64,000 nucleotides of DNA from Brachyspira aalborgi (GCF_008016455.1 NZ_SAXU01000001.1:1736001-1800000), one strand, 5' to 3'. Shown: positions 45,942-54,880, numbered from the stretch's first letter. Notes: a model not told the origin generated them from the letters alone. A program made the numbers and translations.

Positions 45942-46448
45942 TTAGCGATACGATAAAGATATGCTTGAACGTCCAATAGTCATAAGTCCTGTTGACCTAT
46001 CCGAAAGTTTTAATTGTATTGATTGGCTTCTGTCTGTATCGTTTCCTACAGTCCAAGAATTTTTTTGAGGCTCAAAAAGTCCGACTTTAACTTCGCTTGA
46101 AGATTTTTCGCCTAAAAATATTTTTACATCGTAATATGTAATAACTATTCCTTTATAACCTTTTACTATCTCTTCGCTGATTTTTAAAGGCGCTACAAGA
46201 GAAATATTTTTTATATTCTGTTCGTTTATATTTTGAGAGCTATTTTTTCCCAATACATAATAAATTTTATCTCCGATTGTAACGCATAAAACCTCGTTGT
46301 CCGCTCCGAACTCTTTGATTTTTATTTTAGGAGGCTCTTCTTCTTTTTTAACTGTAGGTTTAGGTTCTTCTTTTTGCGGCGGAATTTCTATAGTTTTACA
46401 TGAAAAAATAAACAAAACAGATATAACAATAAATATATTCCTAAACAT
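45942..46448 (-). CDS. Lipoprotein of unknown function
   Basis: 168 residues. The signal peptide ends LFIFSC, a lipobox with Cys at about 17. A Pro/Lys/Glu-rich spacer (PPQKEEPKPTVKKEEEPPK) follows, typical of a tether crossing the periplasm, then a compact domain of about 125 residues. I do not recognise the domain; it has strands such as VLCVTIGDKIYYVLG and ends SSISLSYR. GGAG lies 7 nt before the ATG. It converges with apt, 8 nt between the stops. Confidence 0.7.
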   Translation of the reverse strand: MFRNIFIVISVLFIFSCKTIEIPPQKEEPKPTVKKEEEPPKIKIKEFGADNEVLCVTIGDKIYYVLGKNSSQNINEQNIKNISLVAPLKISEEIVKGYKGIVITYYDVKIFLGEKSSSEVKVGLFEPQKNSWTVGNDTDRSQSIQLKLSDRSTGLMTIGRSSISLSYR

Positions 46449-46589
46449 ATAATCTCCAAATCATATTAAAAACATTATTATAAATGTCGGAAATAAATTT
46501 AATTGCATTATAATTTTATTTAAAATTATGATTGATAAATTATATTTTATATATTATATTGTTATAATATTAAAAAAGTAGGAAAGAAA

Positions 46590-47441
46590 ATGAAAAATAT
46601 AATATATAGTTTTATTATAATTATTTTAATTTCATGCGCAAGAGCAAATACCGATAATTATGGAACTATTCAAACTACGGCGGATAATTCTTTTGGAGAA
46701 GAAAGCGTATCCGAAAGAAAAACAGAATCTTTTAATAATTATAATAGCAAAAATGAAATTGAAGAGAATAACATAAAAGAAAGAAAATTAATTATAAGCG
46801 TTGATTTAAGCGTTAACTCAAAAGATATTGAAAAATCTTATAAATCGATAGAAGAGAAAGTAAAAGAATATAAGGGCTATTTTGAAAATATTGACAGTTA
46901 TAAATATAGATATTTTATAGCTTTAAGAATTCCAAAAGATAATTTATATAATTTTTTAGAATTTATCGAAAATAATCAAAATGTTCAAAATAAAAATATT
47001 AACACGGAAGATATAACTGAAAATTATTATGACATTGAAAATAGAATAAAAAATAGAGAAGCTCTTTTAGACAAATTTAGAAGTTATTTGAAAGAAGCAA
47101 AAAATATAGAAGAAATATTAAGCGTAGAGGATAGAATAAATAATTTAACTTATGAAATAGAAAGAATGAAAGGAAATTTTGAAAATCTTACAAGCCTTAT
47201 AGAATATTCTAAAGTAAATATAACGATAAAAAATCCCGAAGCTATGCGAAGAAATGTAAATTTTTATGATAAATTTTTATATACAATTAATTTTTTGAAA
47301 TACTTTTTTTCAAGTATAATATTTTTCTTAATAGGATTTGTAGCCATAGCTATTCCTATAGTTTTACTTCTTGCTTTATTTTATTATATAGCTTTTGGAA
47401 AAATAGGATTGATAAAAAAGCTTTATAAGAAAATAAAATAA
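46590..47441 (+). CDS. DUF4349-type lipoprotein
   Basis: 283 residues. A lipoprotein signal ends ILISC (Cys16). A polar linker follows, then the DUF4349 core: RKLIISVDLSVNSKDIEKSYKSIEEKVKEYKGYFEN, LRIPKDNLYNFLEFIE, the coiled-coil TENYYDIENRIKNREALLDKFRSYLKEAKNIEEILSVEDRI, and IEYSKVNITIK. A C-terminal membrane helix (FFSSIIFFLIGFVAIAIPIVLLLALFYYIAFG, about 240-270) ends with a basic tail. The combination of an N-terminal lipid anchor and a C-terminal transmembrane helix is the family norm. Function unknown; presumed envelope-associated. AGGAAA precedes the ATG. Confidence 0.85.
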   Translation: MKNIIYSFIIIILISCARANTDNYGTIQTTADNSFGEESVSERKTESFNNYNSKNEIEENNIKERKLIISVDLSVNSKDIEKSYKSIEEKVKEYKGYFENIDSYKYRYFIALRIPKDNLYNFLEFIENNQNVQNKNINTEDITENYYDIENRIKNREALLDKFRSYLKEAKNIEEILSVEDRINNLTYEIERMKGNFENLTSLIEYSKVNITIKNPEAMRRNVNFYDKFLYTINFLKYFFSSIIFFLIGFVAIAIPIVLLLALFYYIAFGKIGLIKKLYKKIK

Positions 47442-47523
47442 TATTTTTTATATTATATTTGCCTTCATCAAATTAAATTTTATAACTCTTTAATCCGAAA
47501 TTTAATATATAATGAGGGCGAAA

Positions 47524-47850
47524 ATGACCGAACAAAAATATTATTATAAATCCACAACTAAAAAAGAATTTAATTGCGTAAAAGACGATGAAAAATTAAT
47601 TGAAACTTTATCCGATAAAGGATATACGGTTTATTCGGTTAGGCAAAAAACTAATCAATTAATACCTTATCATGAACATCCAACGGAAGAGATGGTAATA
47701 GTTCTCACGGGAAAAGTTAGATATACGGTTGAAGAGGAAATTGTGGATGTGGAAGAAGGCGATATTATAAGAGTAAAACCTCATTCTGTTCATTCTATGG
47801 TTGGAATGGCTAAAGAAGGAATTTCTAATTTATTATTAGTATTTATTTAA
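47524..47850 (+). CDS. Cupin-domain protein
   Basis: 108-residue single cupin barrel. Motif 1 is HEHPTEEMVIVLTGKVRYTV (metal His-x-His and Glu), motif 2 DIIRVKPHSVHSMVG with a further His. Could bind a metal and a small ligand, or be a simple sensor/isomerase; nothing narrows this. I prefer ATG 47524, behind GAGGG, over the ATG at 47512 which has no binding site. The 3' end overlaps the convergent nuclease gene by 8 nt. Confidence 0.85.
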   Translation: MTEQKYYYKSTTKKEFNCVKDDEKLIETLSDKGYTVYSVRQKTNQLIPYHEHPTEEMVIVLTGKVRYTVEEEIVDVEEGDIIRVKPHSVHSMVGMAKEGISNLLLVFI

Positions 47851-48682
47851 ATAATTCTTCGCTATTTTCATTATCAATTTTTTCTTTAGGCTCTTCATAA
47901 TATGCAATTAAATTGTCAGAATTATTTTCGGTGTTATAACATAATTTATAAAAGTCGCAAAAATCGCAATGTTTTCCTAATTTTCTTTCAAAAGTTTTAT
48001 CGTATCTTATATCGTTAACTATCTCGTCAAACCATTCGCCATAATATTTAATAGACTTTTGATTAAATTCAATAGTATCAAATTTATCGTCTTCAAAATG
48101 ATAATATGAGGCGCTTGTAACATTCGGTTTCAAACTGTTTAAAAGATTTGCATAAAATTTAAGTTGAACGGTTTTCCTTTCTCTATCTTCGTTATCTTCT
48201 CCGACATCGTAATATTTATTAGTTTTATAATCCACGATTTGTAAAGTTCCGTCTGCAGATAAATCTATTCTGTCGACTCTGCCAAAAAAAACATAATCTT
48301 TAAATATATTTTCCATATAATGTTCTATCAAATAAGGAACTTTCTGCCCGAATGAATTATAAAAATTGGAAAGCATATATAATCCTTTTTCTCCTAATTC
48401 TTTTTCTTCTTCTCTCGTTTTAAAAAACGGTCTTATTCCGCTTCTTCTCCATCCTTCTCTAAATATATTATAAAGATTTTCTATAGTTCTCTCTTCCGCT
48501 CTCTTTTGATAGAATTCTCTGCAAGTTAAATGAATAACATTTCCAAATATAAAATATTTATTGATTTTTCTTTTTTGTTTCGTATAAAGTTTTTCTATAT
48601 AGATATATCTGTATTTTTTAGGGCAAAGCAAATAAGTTCCGATACTGTATTCGCTGAATCTCTGTAATTTTTTAGCGTCCAT
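47843..48682 (-). CDS. PD-(D/E)XK nuclease, RecB/Cas4-like
   Basis: 279 residues. It begins with SIGTYLLCPKKYRYIYIEKL, where the Cys is the first of four probable iron-sulfur ligands. The nuclease core is VDRIDLSADGTLQIVDYKTNKYYD (Asp-(x)n-Asp-Tyr-Lys, about 138-160). The remaining ligands lie in HCDFCDFYKLC near the C-terminus. This is the stand-alone RecB-domain family that includes Cas4 and AddB-like ends. No CRISPR array or cas gene is in the window, so a repair role is more likely. It starts 9 nt after the ankyrin gene and may be co-translated with it. Confidence 0.88.
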   Translation of the reverse strand: MDAKKLQRFSEYSIGTYLLCPKKYRYIYIEKLYTKQKRKINKYFIFGNVIHLTCREFYQKRAEERTIENLYNIFREGWRRSGIRPFFKTREEEKELGEKGLYMLSNFYNSFGQKVPYLIEHYMENIFKDYVFFGRVDRIDLSADGTLQIVDYKTNKYYDVGEDNEDRERKTVQLKFYANLLNSLKPNVTSASYYHFEDDKFDTIEFNQKSIKYYGEWFDEIVNDIRYDKTFERKLGKHCDFCDFYKLCYNTENNSDNLIAYYEEPKEKIDNENSEELFK

Positions 48683-48691
48683 AAAAATTTA

Positions 48692-49510
48692 TTATTGTTT
48701 AGTATATTTATTTAATAAAGCTTGAATATCCGTATCCGAAGCAATATCTACAGGTTTCTTTTCGTCTAAATTTTTAATATTTGCATTCGCTTTATTATTA
48801 ATAAGCATCTCAACCGCTTTATAACTATCGGATGCAGCCGCAAAATGTAAAGCTGTCCAACCGTCATCATCTTGAGCGTTGATATAAGCTCCAAATTTCA
48901 AAATTAAATTCATAACGGAAACTCGATTATTCATAGCAGCCCACATTAAAGGAGTAGTTCCCGTATTATCAACGACGTTTACAATATCTTTAGTATTTTT
49001 AGCGGAATACGATTCTAAAATTGCCAAAACCGTTTTAGTCCAACCTCTTGCAGAAGCAATATGTATAGCCATAGCGCCGTCTACATTATCTTTTGCAAGA
49101 ATATTAGCGCCGAAATTAAGAAGAATCGTAACTATTTCAGAATATCCATAATATGAAGCAAGCAATAAAGGAGTTTCGCCGTCCGCATACCATTTTTTGC
49201 CGTCATTTTCAAGTATAGCGCCATTTGGAAGAATAGGATTAATATTTATTTTTTTATTTAATAATAATTCTCTCACTATCTCTCTTTTGTTAAATTGAAC
49301 CGCTCTATGCAATGCGCTCCAATTATATTCGTCCGTTATATTTATATCGATTCCGTTTCTTATAAGCTCTCTTACTTTCTTTATATCTCCGCTTTCAATG
49401 GCAGAAAAAAATGCGGTTTTGTTATTTCTATCCGTATTTTGAGAATATAAAATAAACGAAATCGAAAATAAAATAATTAAAGTCTTTATTATATTATTTA
49501 TATTTAACAT
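48692..49510 (-). CDS. Exported ankyrin-repeat protein
   Basis: 272 residues. The N-terminal signal peptide is about residues 5-24 (ending LYSQN). Six or so ankyrin repeats follow, recognised by the TALHxAxxxxxxxxVxxLLxxGAxIN pattern, for example NWSALHRAVQFNKREIVRELLLNKKIN, ETPLLLASYYGYSEIVTILLNFGANI and GTTPLMWAAMNNRVSVMNLILKFGAYIN. Ankyrin repeats bind proteins; being exported, it likely acts in the periplasm. Brachyspira genomes are rich in such proteins. AAGGA precedes the ATG. A small membrane protein gene lies just upstream. Confidence 0.92.
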   Translation of the reverse strand: MLNINNIIKTLIILFSISFILYSQNTDRNNKTAFFSAIESGDIKKVRELIRNGIDINITDEYNWSALHRAVQFNKREIVRELLLNKKININPILPNGAILENDGKKWYADGETPLLLASYYGYSEIVTILLNFGANILAKDNVDGAMAIHIASARGWTKTVLAILESYSAKNTKDIVNVVDNTGTTPLMWAAMNNRVSVMNLILKFGAYINAQDDDGWTALHFAAASDSYKAVEMLINNKANANIKNLDEKKPVDIASDTDIQALLNKYTKQ

Positions 49511-49519
49511 AAAAAAAAT

Positions 49520-49660
49520 TTAATCCTTATTAATATTATCTTCTTTTTTATCGTCTTTATCATTTTCGTTTTTATTTTTATTATTAACTATTCTGCTTAT
49601 AATAGCGTATATGCATAAAAGTATAAAACCTATTATTAGTAATTTATTCGTAAGGGACAT
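49520..49660 (-). CDS. Small single-pass membrane protein
   Basis: 46 codons, ATG at 49660 to TAA at 49520-49522, with GGAG 6 nt upstream. A hydrophobic helix (LLIIGFILLCIYAIISRIV, about 7-25) is followed by a strongly charged Asn/Lys/Asp/Glu tail. It precedes the ankyrin gene by 9 nt in the same direction, so the two are probably one operon and the peptide may anchor or chaperone the ankyrin protein. Unrecognised family. Confidence 0.6.
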   Translation of the reverse strand: MSLTNKLLIIGFILLCIYAIISRIVNNKNKNENDKDDKKEDNINKD

Positions 49661-49778
49661 TTTTATCTCCAAATATTTTAATATAATAATTTATGATATA
49701 TTATAATTAAATTAATTTCAATTTTATATTTTATAGATTTAATCGTTATAGGATTATTTACTTTATAAAAAATAAAAA

Positions 49779-49811
49779 AATTGGGAAATAAAAAATATTT
49801 ACTTCCCAATT
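49779..49811 (-). terminator. Terminator downstream of the FlaA pair
   Basis: AATTGGGAA (49779-49787) pairs with TTCCCAATT (49803-49811), 9 perfect bp. On the minus strand the stem is followed by a long U run. Confidence 0.85.
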
Positions 49812-49835
49812 ATAATCAATATTTTTGTTACTATG

Positions 49836-50522
49836 TTACCAATTATCTATAGGGTCATCTTCTTCTCTATAAGTTTCTAAATACATATCCGTTTTAGCCA
49901 CTAAATTATCGAAATAGATATAATATTTACCATAAGAATCTTTAGGGTCAACTTTAATAAATATACCCATAAAACTGATTCCCTGCTCTACCTGTCCTCT
50001 AAAATCTTCCTGTTTAACATTAGCAGGCACTTGAACCGATACATTTTTCCAACCTACAAAGTTAAGAGGAACATTTCCTATAGATTGAGGTTTTCCGTTT
50101 ATATCGTAAATATAGAAACTCATCATATTGTTATGATTTCTTCCAGCAACCCAAACGCTTATCTCTTTAGTATAGCCAGGAATTTTCACAGGTCTTGGCG
50201 GCGTAATAGAAAAATAAGGATAACCCGTTCTAAAATATTCAACTTTAGCTCCGAGTATATATTTATTCTCTTCTTCTCCTTCAGCAACTACATCTGAAGG
50301 TCCGCCTTCTCTACGAATAATACTTACCAAACCGTAATCTCTTGGCATAGCTCCTTGCCATGTATTGGCAAATTCAAAATTATCTATCAAGAAATTAGTC
50401 ATAGATTCGGTAACGAAATTATTACCCTCTTCTCCGTCAGTTTGTTCAGCCGCATCTTGCGCAAATAACAAGAATGCAACAGTTAAAATCAACATTATTA
50501 TCGAAATACTTAATCTTTTCAT
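49836..50522 (-). CDS. FlaA-family flagellar filament sheath protein (downstream copy)
   Basis: 228 residues. A signal peptide (about 1-21, ending LFAQ) is followed by the FlaA fold: NFLIDNFEFANTWQGAMPRDYGLVSIIRREGGP, the strand KYILGAKVEYFRTGYPYFSITPPRPVKIPGYTKEISVWVAGRNHNN, VPLNFVGWKNVSVQVP, and YYIYFDNLVAKTDMYLET. In spirochaetes FlaA proteins form the sheath around the periplasmic flagellar core and are secreted by Sec, not by the flagellar exporter, consistent with the signal peptide. AAGGAG precedes the ATG. A terminator follows. Confidence 0.88.
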   Translation of the reverse strand: MKRLSISIIMLILTVAFLLFAQDAAEQTDGEEGNNFVTESMTNFLIDNFEFANTWQGAMPRDYGLVSIIRREGGPSDVVAEGEEENKYILGAKVEYFRTGYPYFSITPPRPVKIPGYTKEISVWVAGRNHNNMMSFYIYDINGKPQSIGNVPLNFVGWKNVSVQVPANVKQEDFRGQVEQGISFMGIFIKVDPKDSYGKYYIYFDNLVAKTDMYLETYREEDDPIDNW

Positions 50523-50549
50523 TTTATATTTTCTCCTTAAAAATTAATC

Positions 50550-51359
50550 TTATTGTTGCTCTTCTGTATTTTCTTCTGAACCTTCGCCAACCACTCTAGC
50601 TCCGCCTTCGGTATATTGTTCCGAAGAACTTCCGCCTACTTCTTGTCCAAGCGTAGTTTCAATATCAGAACCGTCATAAGATTCTCTAAATGTGTCGGTA
50701 ACCGTTTGGAAATAATCCAATAACACAACGAAATTATCCGCTCTTTCTTCAGGCGATGCCCAAAAACGGAAATTTAAGAATCTTAAACCTTTAGCCCTTG
50801 GAACATAAGGTTCTGATTGAGGTATGAAAGACGGAACAGCCGTGCTTAAATTCCTCCAGCCTATATACTTCAAAGAACCTAAAGGCAAAGTATAGGTATA
50901 ACCGTTATAGTCCGAGAAGAGCATCTCAATCGAATAATTATAATTTCCTCCCCATACCCATACATCGAAAGTTTGAGCTTTACCAGGTATAATCTTTTGA
51001 ACAGTAGGAACTAAATCAAAAAAGTTGTAAGACCTTCTGAAAAAAGAAACGCTTACCGATAAAGAATTGGTGGAATTATATCCCTGATTACCCATACCGT
51101 AAGGCTTTGTTGCAAATAATCTCATATTCGGATATTTCATTACAACACCGTTTTCATTTGTTCTTTCGCCCGTAAACATAAATCTACTTGCATTCGATAT
51201 TGGCTGCCATTCGTCTAATGTTTCAAAATTATAAAGTAATCTTGTTTCCATATAGACGCTGATATTTTGCCCATAAACAGCAAACGAATTTATGCATATG
51301 AACAAGCAAACAATTACGAGGTAGCGAAAATTATCTCGCATACTTCTATAAAACTTCAT
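50550..51359 (-). CDS. FlaA-family flagellar filament sheath protein (upstream copy)
   Basis: 269 residues from ATG 51359 (AAGGAG 8 nt upstream; a GTG at 51368 is possible but overlaps the binding site). The signal peptide ends AVYGQN. The body shares the FlaA layout with its neighbour: LLYNFETLDEWQPISNAS, IPGKAQTFDVWVWGGNYNYSIEMLFSDYNG, LGSLKYIGWRNLSTAVP, VVLLDYFQTVTDTFRESYDG. The tail is acidic and Ser/Gly-rich. The paralogue follows 27 nt downstream, so the two probably assemble together. A consensus promoter lies at 51416-51444. Confidence 0.85.
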   Translation of the reverse strand: MKFYRSMRDNFRYLVIVCLFICINSFAVYGQNISVYMETRLLYNFETLDEWQPISNASRFMFTGERTNENGVVMKYPNMRLFATKPYGMGNQGYNSTNSLSVSVSFFRRSYNFFDLVPTVQKIIPGKAQTFDVWVWGGNYNYSIEMLFSDYNGYTYTLPLGSLKYIGWRNLSTAVPSFIPQSEPYVPRAKGLRFLNFRFWASPEERADNFVVLLDYFQTVTDTFRESYDGSDIETTLGQEVGGSSSEQYTEGGARVVGEGSEENTEEQQ

Positions 51360-51415
51360 AGCGCACACTCCTTAATATTTATAGTTAAGCAATTATATAC
51401 AATAACTTGCTAATA

Positions 51416-51444
51416 ATTATATTATAATAAAAAAAATTTGTCAA
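51416..51444 (-). promoter_or_regulatory. Strong promoter of the FlaA pair
   Basis: On the minus strand TTGACA (51444-51439), 17-nt spacer, TATAAT (51421-51416). Perfect hexamers suit an abundant structural protein and indicate the housekeeping sigma factor rather than sigma28. Confidence 0.8.
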
Positions 51445-51489
51445 CTAAAAATATAAAAAAATTTATATTTATTTTTTCACTTTTTCATA

Positions 51490-52134
51490 TTATATATGTC
51501 CTACTATAGGAAGCCCTATCATATAATAAAAAGCCATATTTGTCAACATACCTATAATACTTCCTAAAACTATTCCGCATATAACATCCAAAGGATAATG
51601 AAGTCCAACATAAACTCTGCTAAAAGCTATTAACGAAGCTATAGTATAAAATAAAATTGCAGAACCAAAACTATAACTTCCAACAGAAAAAGATATTGCA
51701 AAACCAACCATAGTATGTCCCGAAGGAAAAGAATGTTTATCGGGAGGATACATTATAGGAATTTTATCATGCTTTTTATAAGGGCGCATTCTACTAAAAA
51801 AACTTTTTATATACAAAAAAACAAATATACAAATAAATACGGCGGAGGCAGCTCTCGCAAAATATAAAATGGCGTATTTTATTCTAAACATATAAAGCGA
51901 AAAATATAAGAAAGCCCATACATAACCGTCACCAAGTCTGCTCATAAGTTTCATAAAACTTTTAAAATATCCTCTTCTATTATCTTTGAAAATTTTTAAA
52001 AATAATTTGTCGTCTATTTGAGACATAAATTTAATAATAGATAAATTATTAATATAATTCATTCTCTTTTGTCTTCTCTTTCTTTTAAGAAGTTTTTTTA
52101 TTTTCTTTCTTCTTTTCTTTATATTTTCAATCAT
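51490..52134 (-). CDS. PAP2-family membrane phosphatase
   Basis: 214 residues. A strongly basic N-terminus (about 1-25) precedes five or six membrane helices. The three phosphatase motifs are in order: KSFFSRMRP (K-x6-RP type), PSGHTMVGF, and SRVYVGLHYPLDVICG. It would remove phosphate from lipid phosphates such as undecaprenyl pyrophosphate or phosphatidic acid, or from lipid A; substrate not readable. No clear Shine-Dalgarno before the ATG. Confidence 0.92.
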   Translation of the reverse strand: MIENIKKRRKKIKKLLKRKRRQKRMNYINNLSIIKFMSQIDDKLFLKIFKDNRRGYFKSFMKLMSRLGDGYVWAFLYFSLYMFRIKYAILYFARAASAVFICIFVFLYIKSFFSRMRPYKKHDKIPIMYPPDKHSFPSGHTMVGFAISFSVGSYSFGSAILFYTIASLIAFSRVYVGLHYPLDVICGIVLGSIIGMLTNMAFYYMIGLPIVGHI

Positions 52135-52224
52135 AATATAATCGATTATTTTTTATTAAGATAATTAATTTAAAATGTTAACATTAAAAAAAAATAAATC
52201 AATCGCAAAAAATAAATTCTATAT

Positions 52225-52647
52225 TTAATTTATATCTCTTTTATTTATAATTAAACCGTATCCGCTTAATTCAATTTCAATTTTATTATTTAATATTATT
52301 AAAAAATTTTTATCTCTTCTCTCTATATAATTTATTTTTGATAAAGGATATTCTCTATCTATAGTATTAACCATATTTTTATGGATGCAACTTCTTGGAA
52401 TAGTTAAATTTGTATCGTTTGCTTTAACGCTTTTCCATAATCCCGTTTCATAAAAAATAAAGTCAAATCCCGATTTTATTTTTACTTCATAGCCTTCGCC
52501 ATTTTTATGCAAATTAACGCTTTCGATTTTATCGCCAGGAAAATTTATATTTATAAAATTTTTTGCCCTTAAAGGCAGAGAGTTTTCGGTTATATTTTGA
52601 GAATATAATAAAATAGAAGTTAAAATAAAAATCAATATTTTTTTCAT
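52225..52647 (-). CDS. Exported PepSY-like protein, paralogue of 29185-29601
   Basis: 140 residues. A signal peptide (about 1-17, ending LLYSQN) and two alpha/beta units: LPLRAKNFININFPGDKIESVNLHKNGEGYEVKIKSGFDFIFYETGLW and then CIHKNMVNTIDREYPLSKINYIERRDKNFLIILNNKIEIELSGYGLI. The order helix, strand, K-I strand and G-turn matches the PepSY-like protein at 29 kb, although identity is low. Periplasmic, function unknown. AGGA precedes the ATG. Confidence 0.7.
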   Translation of the reverse strand: MKKILIFILTSILLYSQNITENSLPLRAKNFININFPGDKIESVNLHKNGEGYEVKIKSGFDFIFYETGLWKSVKANDTNLTIPRSCIHKNMVNTIDREYPLSKINYIERRDKNFLIILNNKIEIELSGYGLIINKRDIN

Positions 52648-52757
52648 TAAAAATTAAAATCCTAAATATAAAATATATTATAATATTCGTATTTTATACG
52701 CTTTATTTTATAATTTTTTATATAAAGAAATTAAGAATATTTTTATAAAATCAATTT

Positions 52758-52893
52758 TTAATCAAATGAGATTTTACAGTTTTTTATTTCGTCTATACTC
52801 AAACCTGTAGCTTTGCTTATTGAAGCATTATCTATGTTCATTTGTTTTAGTTTTTTAGTTATATAATAAATATTTTCTTTGATATATTTAAAA
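52758..52893 (-). pseudogene. Fossil C-terminus of an Rpn-family protein
   Basis: An open minus-strand stretch ending at TAA (52758-52760) reads YKENIYYITKKLKQMNIDNASISKATGLSIDEIKNC. This is the last helix-turn-helix-like unit of Rpn proteins (compare GLDNKFISEHTGLSIEEIEKL at 31.0 kb). No upstream nuclease domain remains. The rest of the gap up to 53158 is non-coding and very AT-rich. Confidence 0.65.
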
Positions 52894-53123
52894 ATTTAAA
52901 CCAATAAATTTTCAAAATATTTTGACTATATTATTTAATACTAAAAGAAAACTTATAAAATAGTCGTTTAAAAATATAAAATATTTTTTAATAATAAGAA
53001 TATTATAACAGAATATTTTTATTTGTCAAAATGATTTTTATAATTTTTTATGTTATGGTTTATTGCGGACGAAGGGCGCTTTATTTTTTGTTTAAAGTAT
53101 TTATTAAGTTAATTTTATTTGAA

Positions 53124-53140
53124 TGTCATTGAGAGCGATA
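53124..53140 (+). repeat. Partial dispersed repeat core
   Basis: TGTCATTGAGAGCGATA matches the core of the repeat at 41424. Region 52894-53158 otherwise shows no gene or clear signal. Confidence 0.4.
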
Positions 53141-53158
53141 AATTTGAAATTATAATAA

Positions 53159-54880
53159 CTATTTAATCTTTCTATATATACATTCAAAAGTGTCGCCTAA
53201 ATTATATTTTTTTGCAAATAAATTATAAAAATTTTTGAATCCTTTATTTTCTTTTAAAAATCCTAAATTAAAAATATCGCAAAATCTATTATAATAAACG
53301 CTTTTGTTTTCTAAATGAATTCTTTTTAGAGAATATTTTTTTAAAAAATTATCTAAAGCTTTATAATTTGTTTCAAAAGCATGGTCTGTGGGAACAATCT
53401 TAAAATAATTTTTATTAAACTTTCCGCTAATTCCGTTTCCGTTGGGCATAGCCAAAGCAAAAATTCCGTCTTCTTTAAGAGAAAATAATATTTTTTCAAG
53501 CAGTTTGTCGAAATTGTATATATGCTCTAAAACATACCAAGCCGTTATTATATCGTATTCTTTTTCTTTATATTCAAAATCGAGTAAAGAAATATTATGA
53601 ACATTTAAATTAAGATTACTCACGCAGTAGTTTGCCGCATATTCGCTTATCTCTATTCCTTCGGTTTCGTATCCGTTTAATGAAGCTTCTTTTAAGAAAA
53701 ATCCCATTGCCGAACCTAAATCTAATATTTTGCCTTCGGGCTTAATATTCTTTATTATCTCCAAACGATTTTTTGCGAGAGCTTTCAAATTTTCTTCGTC
53801 TTCTTCGTAAGTTTTTCCGTATTGATTTTTATAATCTTCAATAAAATATTTTGAAGAATAATCGGTTGAAATGGGAAAGAAAAATTTTCTAAATAAAGAA
53901 TTACATTTTCTACATTTATATAAATTCGATTCTGCATTTCTATTTTTTAATTTTATATTTTTTGATTTGCAAAAAGGACATTTTATATTTTTAAAATCCG
54001 CGATATTATCGATTATAATTTTTATTCTTTCAATAGATTTTTCAGTATCTATATTTTTAGAATTTTCTTTATATTTATTTTGCAAATTAAAATCAAAAAG
54101 AAAATTATTTATTTTATTAAAAGCCTCTTCAATATCAACTTCTTCAAAAAATCCTAAATTAAAAAATATATCTTTGCATTTTTCTCCCAAATCGTTATGA
54201 TATTTTGTAGGCGATAATAATATTACGGGAATTTTAGCTTCAATGCATTCAAAAGCGGTAAGCCCAAAATAAGTTATAACCGCCGAGTAAGAATTTTCAA
54301 ATATATCGGGAGAAAAATTTTTTGAAATTATATTTTCGTTTTTATTTTCAGATTCTACAAACACAAATTTTTTATTTTCTATTTTTGAGATTATTTCAAA
54401 AGCTTTATTTTTTAAACGATTATTAAAACCCAAATAAACTAGAATCGGAGCTTCGCTGTCGTATTTCGGCTTTATATTAGAATTAAGAATTGTAGTAAAA
54501 AAAGGCTTTATATTAACCAAATCGCCGTTTTCTAAATTCGGCAACATTTCTATAATCATATCGGCAAAATTTCTTTCTTCGCCAACGCTGTCTACGATTA
54601 TAACGGGAGATAATTTTTTTAAATATTTTATATATTTTTTATCGATTTCTCTGCAGTCGATTATAGTTAAATAAGGACGAATATTTTTTATTTCGTTAAA
54701 TTTGCAAGTTTCAATATTTGGCTTTGAATATATATCGCTTTTGTCGTTAATTGAAGAAAATATAAAATCGTAAAAAAAGTTAAGTTTATTTGCTATAAAT
54801 TTCATTCGAGTAAAATGCCCGAATCCGTATATTCCGTTTATATCGGTTATAATACATATTTTTTTTATTTCGTTTTGCAT
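53159..54880 (-). CDS. PseG-like glycosyl/nucleotide-sugar domain fused to a SAM methyltransferase
   Basis: 573 residues, two domains. Residues 1-285 resemble PseG (UDP-sugar hydrolase of pseudaminic acid synthesis): CIITDINGIYGFGHFTRMKFIANKL with the G-x-GH-x2-R motif, IIDCREID, and the GT-B-like VITYFGLTAFECIEAKIPVILLSPT. A zinc-ribbon-like CPFCKSKNIK-(x)n-CRKCNSLFRK (about 297-325) leads into a class I methyltransferase with motif I ILDLGSAMGFF, EGIEISEYAANYC and ITAWYVLEHIYN. It would modify a sialic-like sugar, perhaps for flagellin or surface glycans. ATG 54880 was preferred to the TTG just before it. No other glycan gene is adjacent. Confidence 0.82.
   Translation of the reverse strand: MQNEIKKICIITDINGIYGFGHFTRMKFIANKLNFFYDFIFSSINDKSDIYSKPNIETCKFNEIKNIRPYLTIIDCREIDKKYIKYLKKLSPVIIVDSVGEERNFADMIIEMLPNLENGDLVNIKPFFTTILNSNIKPKYDSEAPILVYLGFNNRLKNKAFEIISKIENKKFVFVESENKNENIISKNFSPDIFENSYSAVITYFGLTAFECIEAKIPVILLSPTKYHNDLGEKCKDIFFNLGFFEEVDIEEAFNKINNFLFDFNLQNKYKENSKNIDTEKSIERIKIIIDNIADFKNIKCPFCKSKNIKLKNRNAESNLYKCRKCNSLFRKFFFPISTDYSSKYFIEDYKNQYGKTYEEDEENLKALAKNRLEIIKNIKPEGKILDLGSAMGFFLKEASLNGYETEGIEISEYAANYCVSNLNLNVHNISLLDFEYKEKEYDIITAWYVLEHIYNFDKLLEKILFSLKEDGIFALAMPNGNGISGKFNKNYFKIVPTDHAFETNYKALDNFLKKYSLKRIHLENKSVYYNRFCDIFNLGFLKENKGFKNFYNLFAKKYNLGDTFECIYRKIK

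Noticed and set aside
53062-53090. GCGGACGAAGGGCGC block as a regulatory element
   Set aside because: Only a short GC-richer patch in AT-rich DNA; no pairing partner or second convincing copy.
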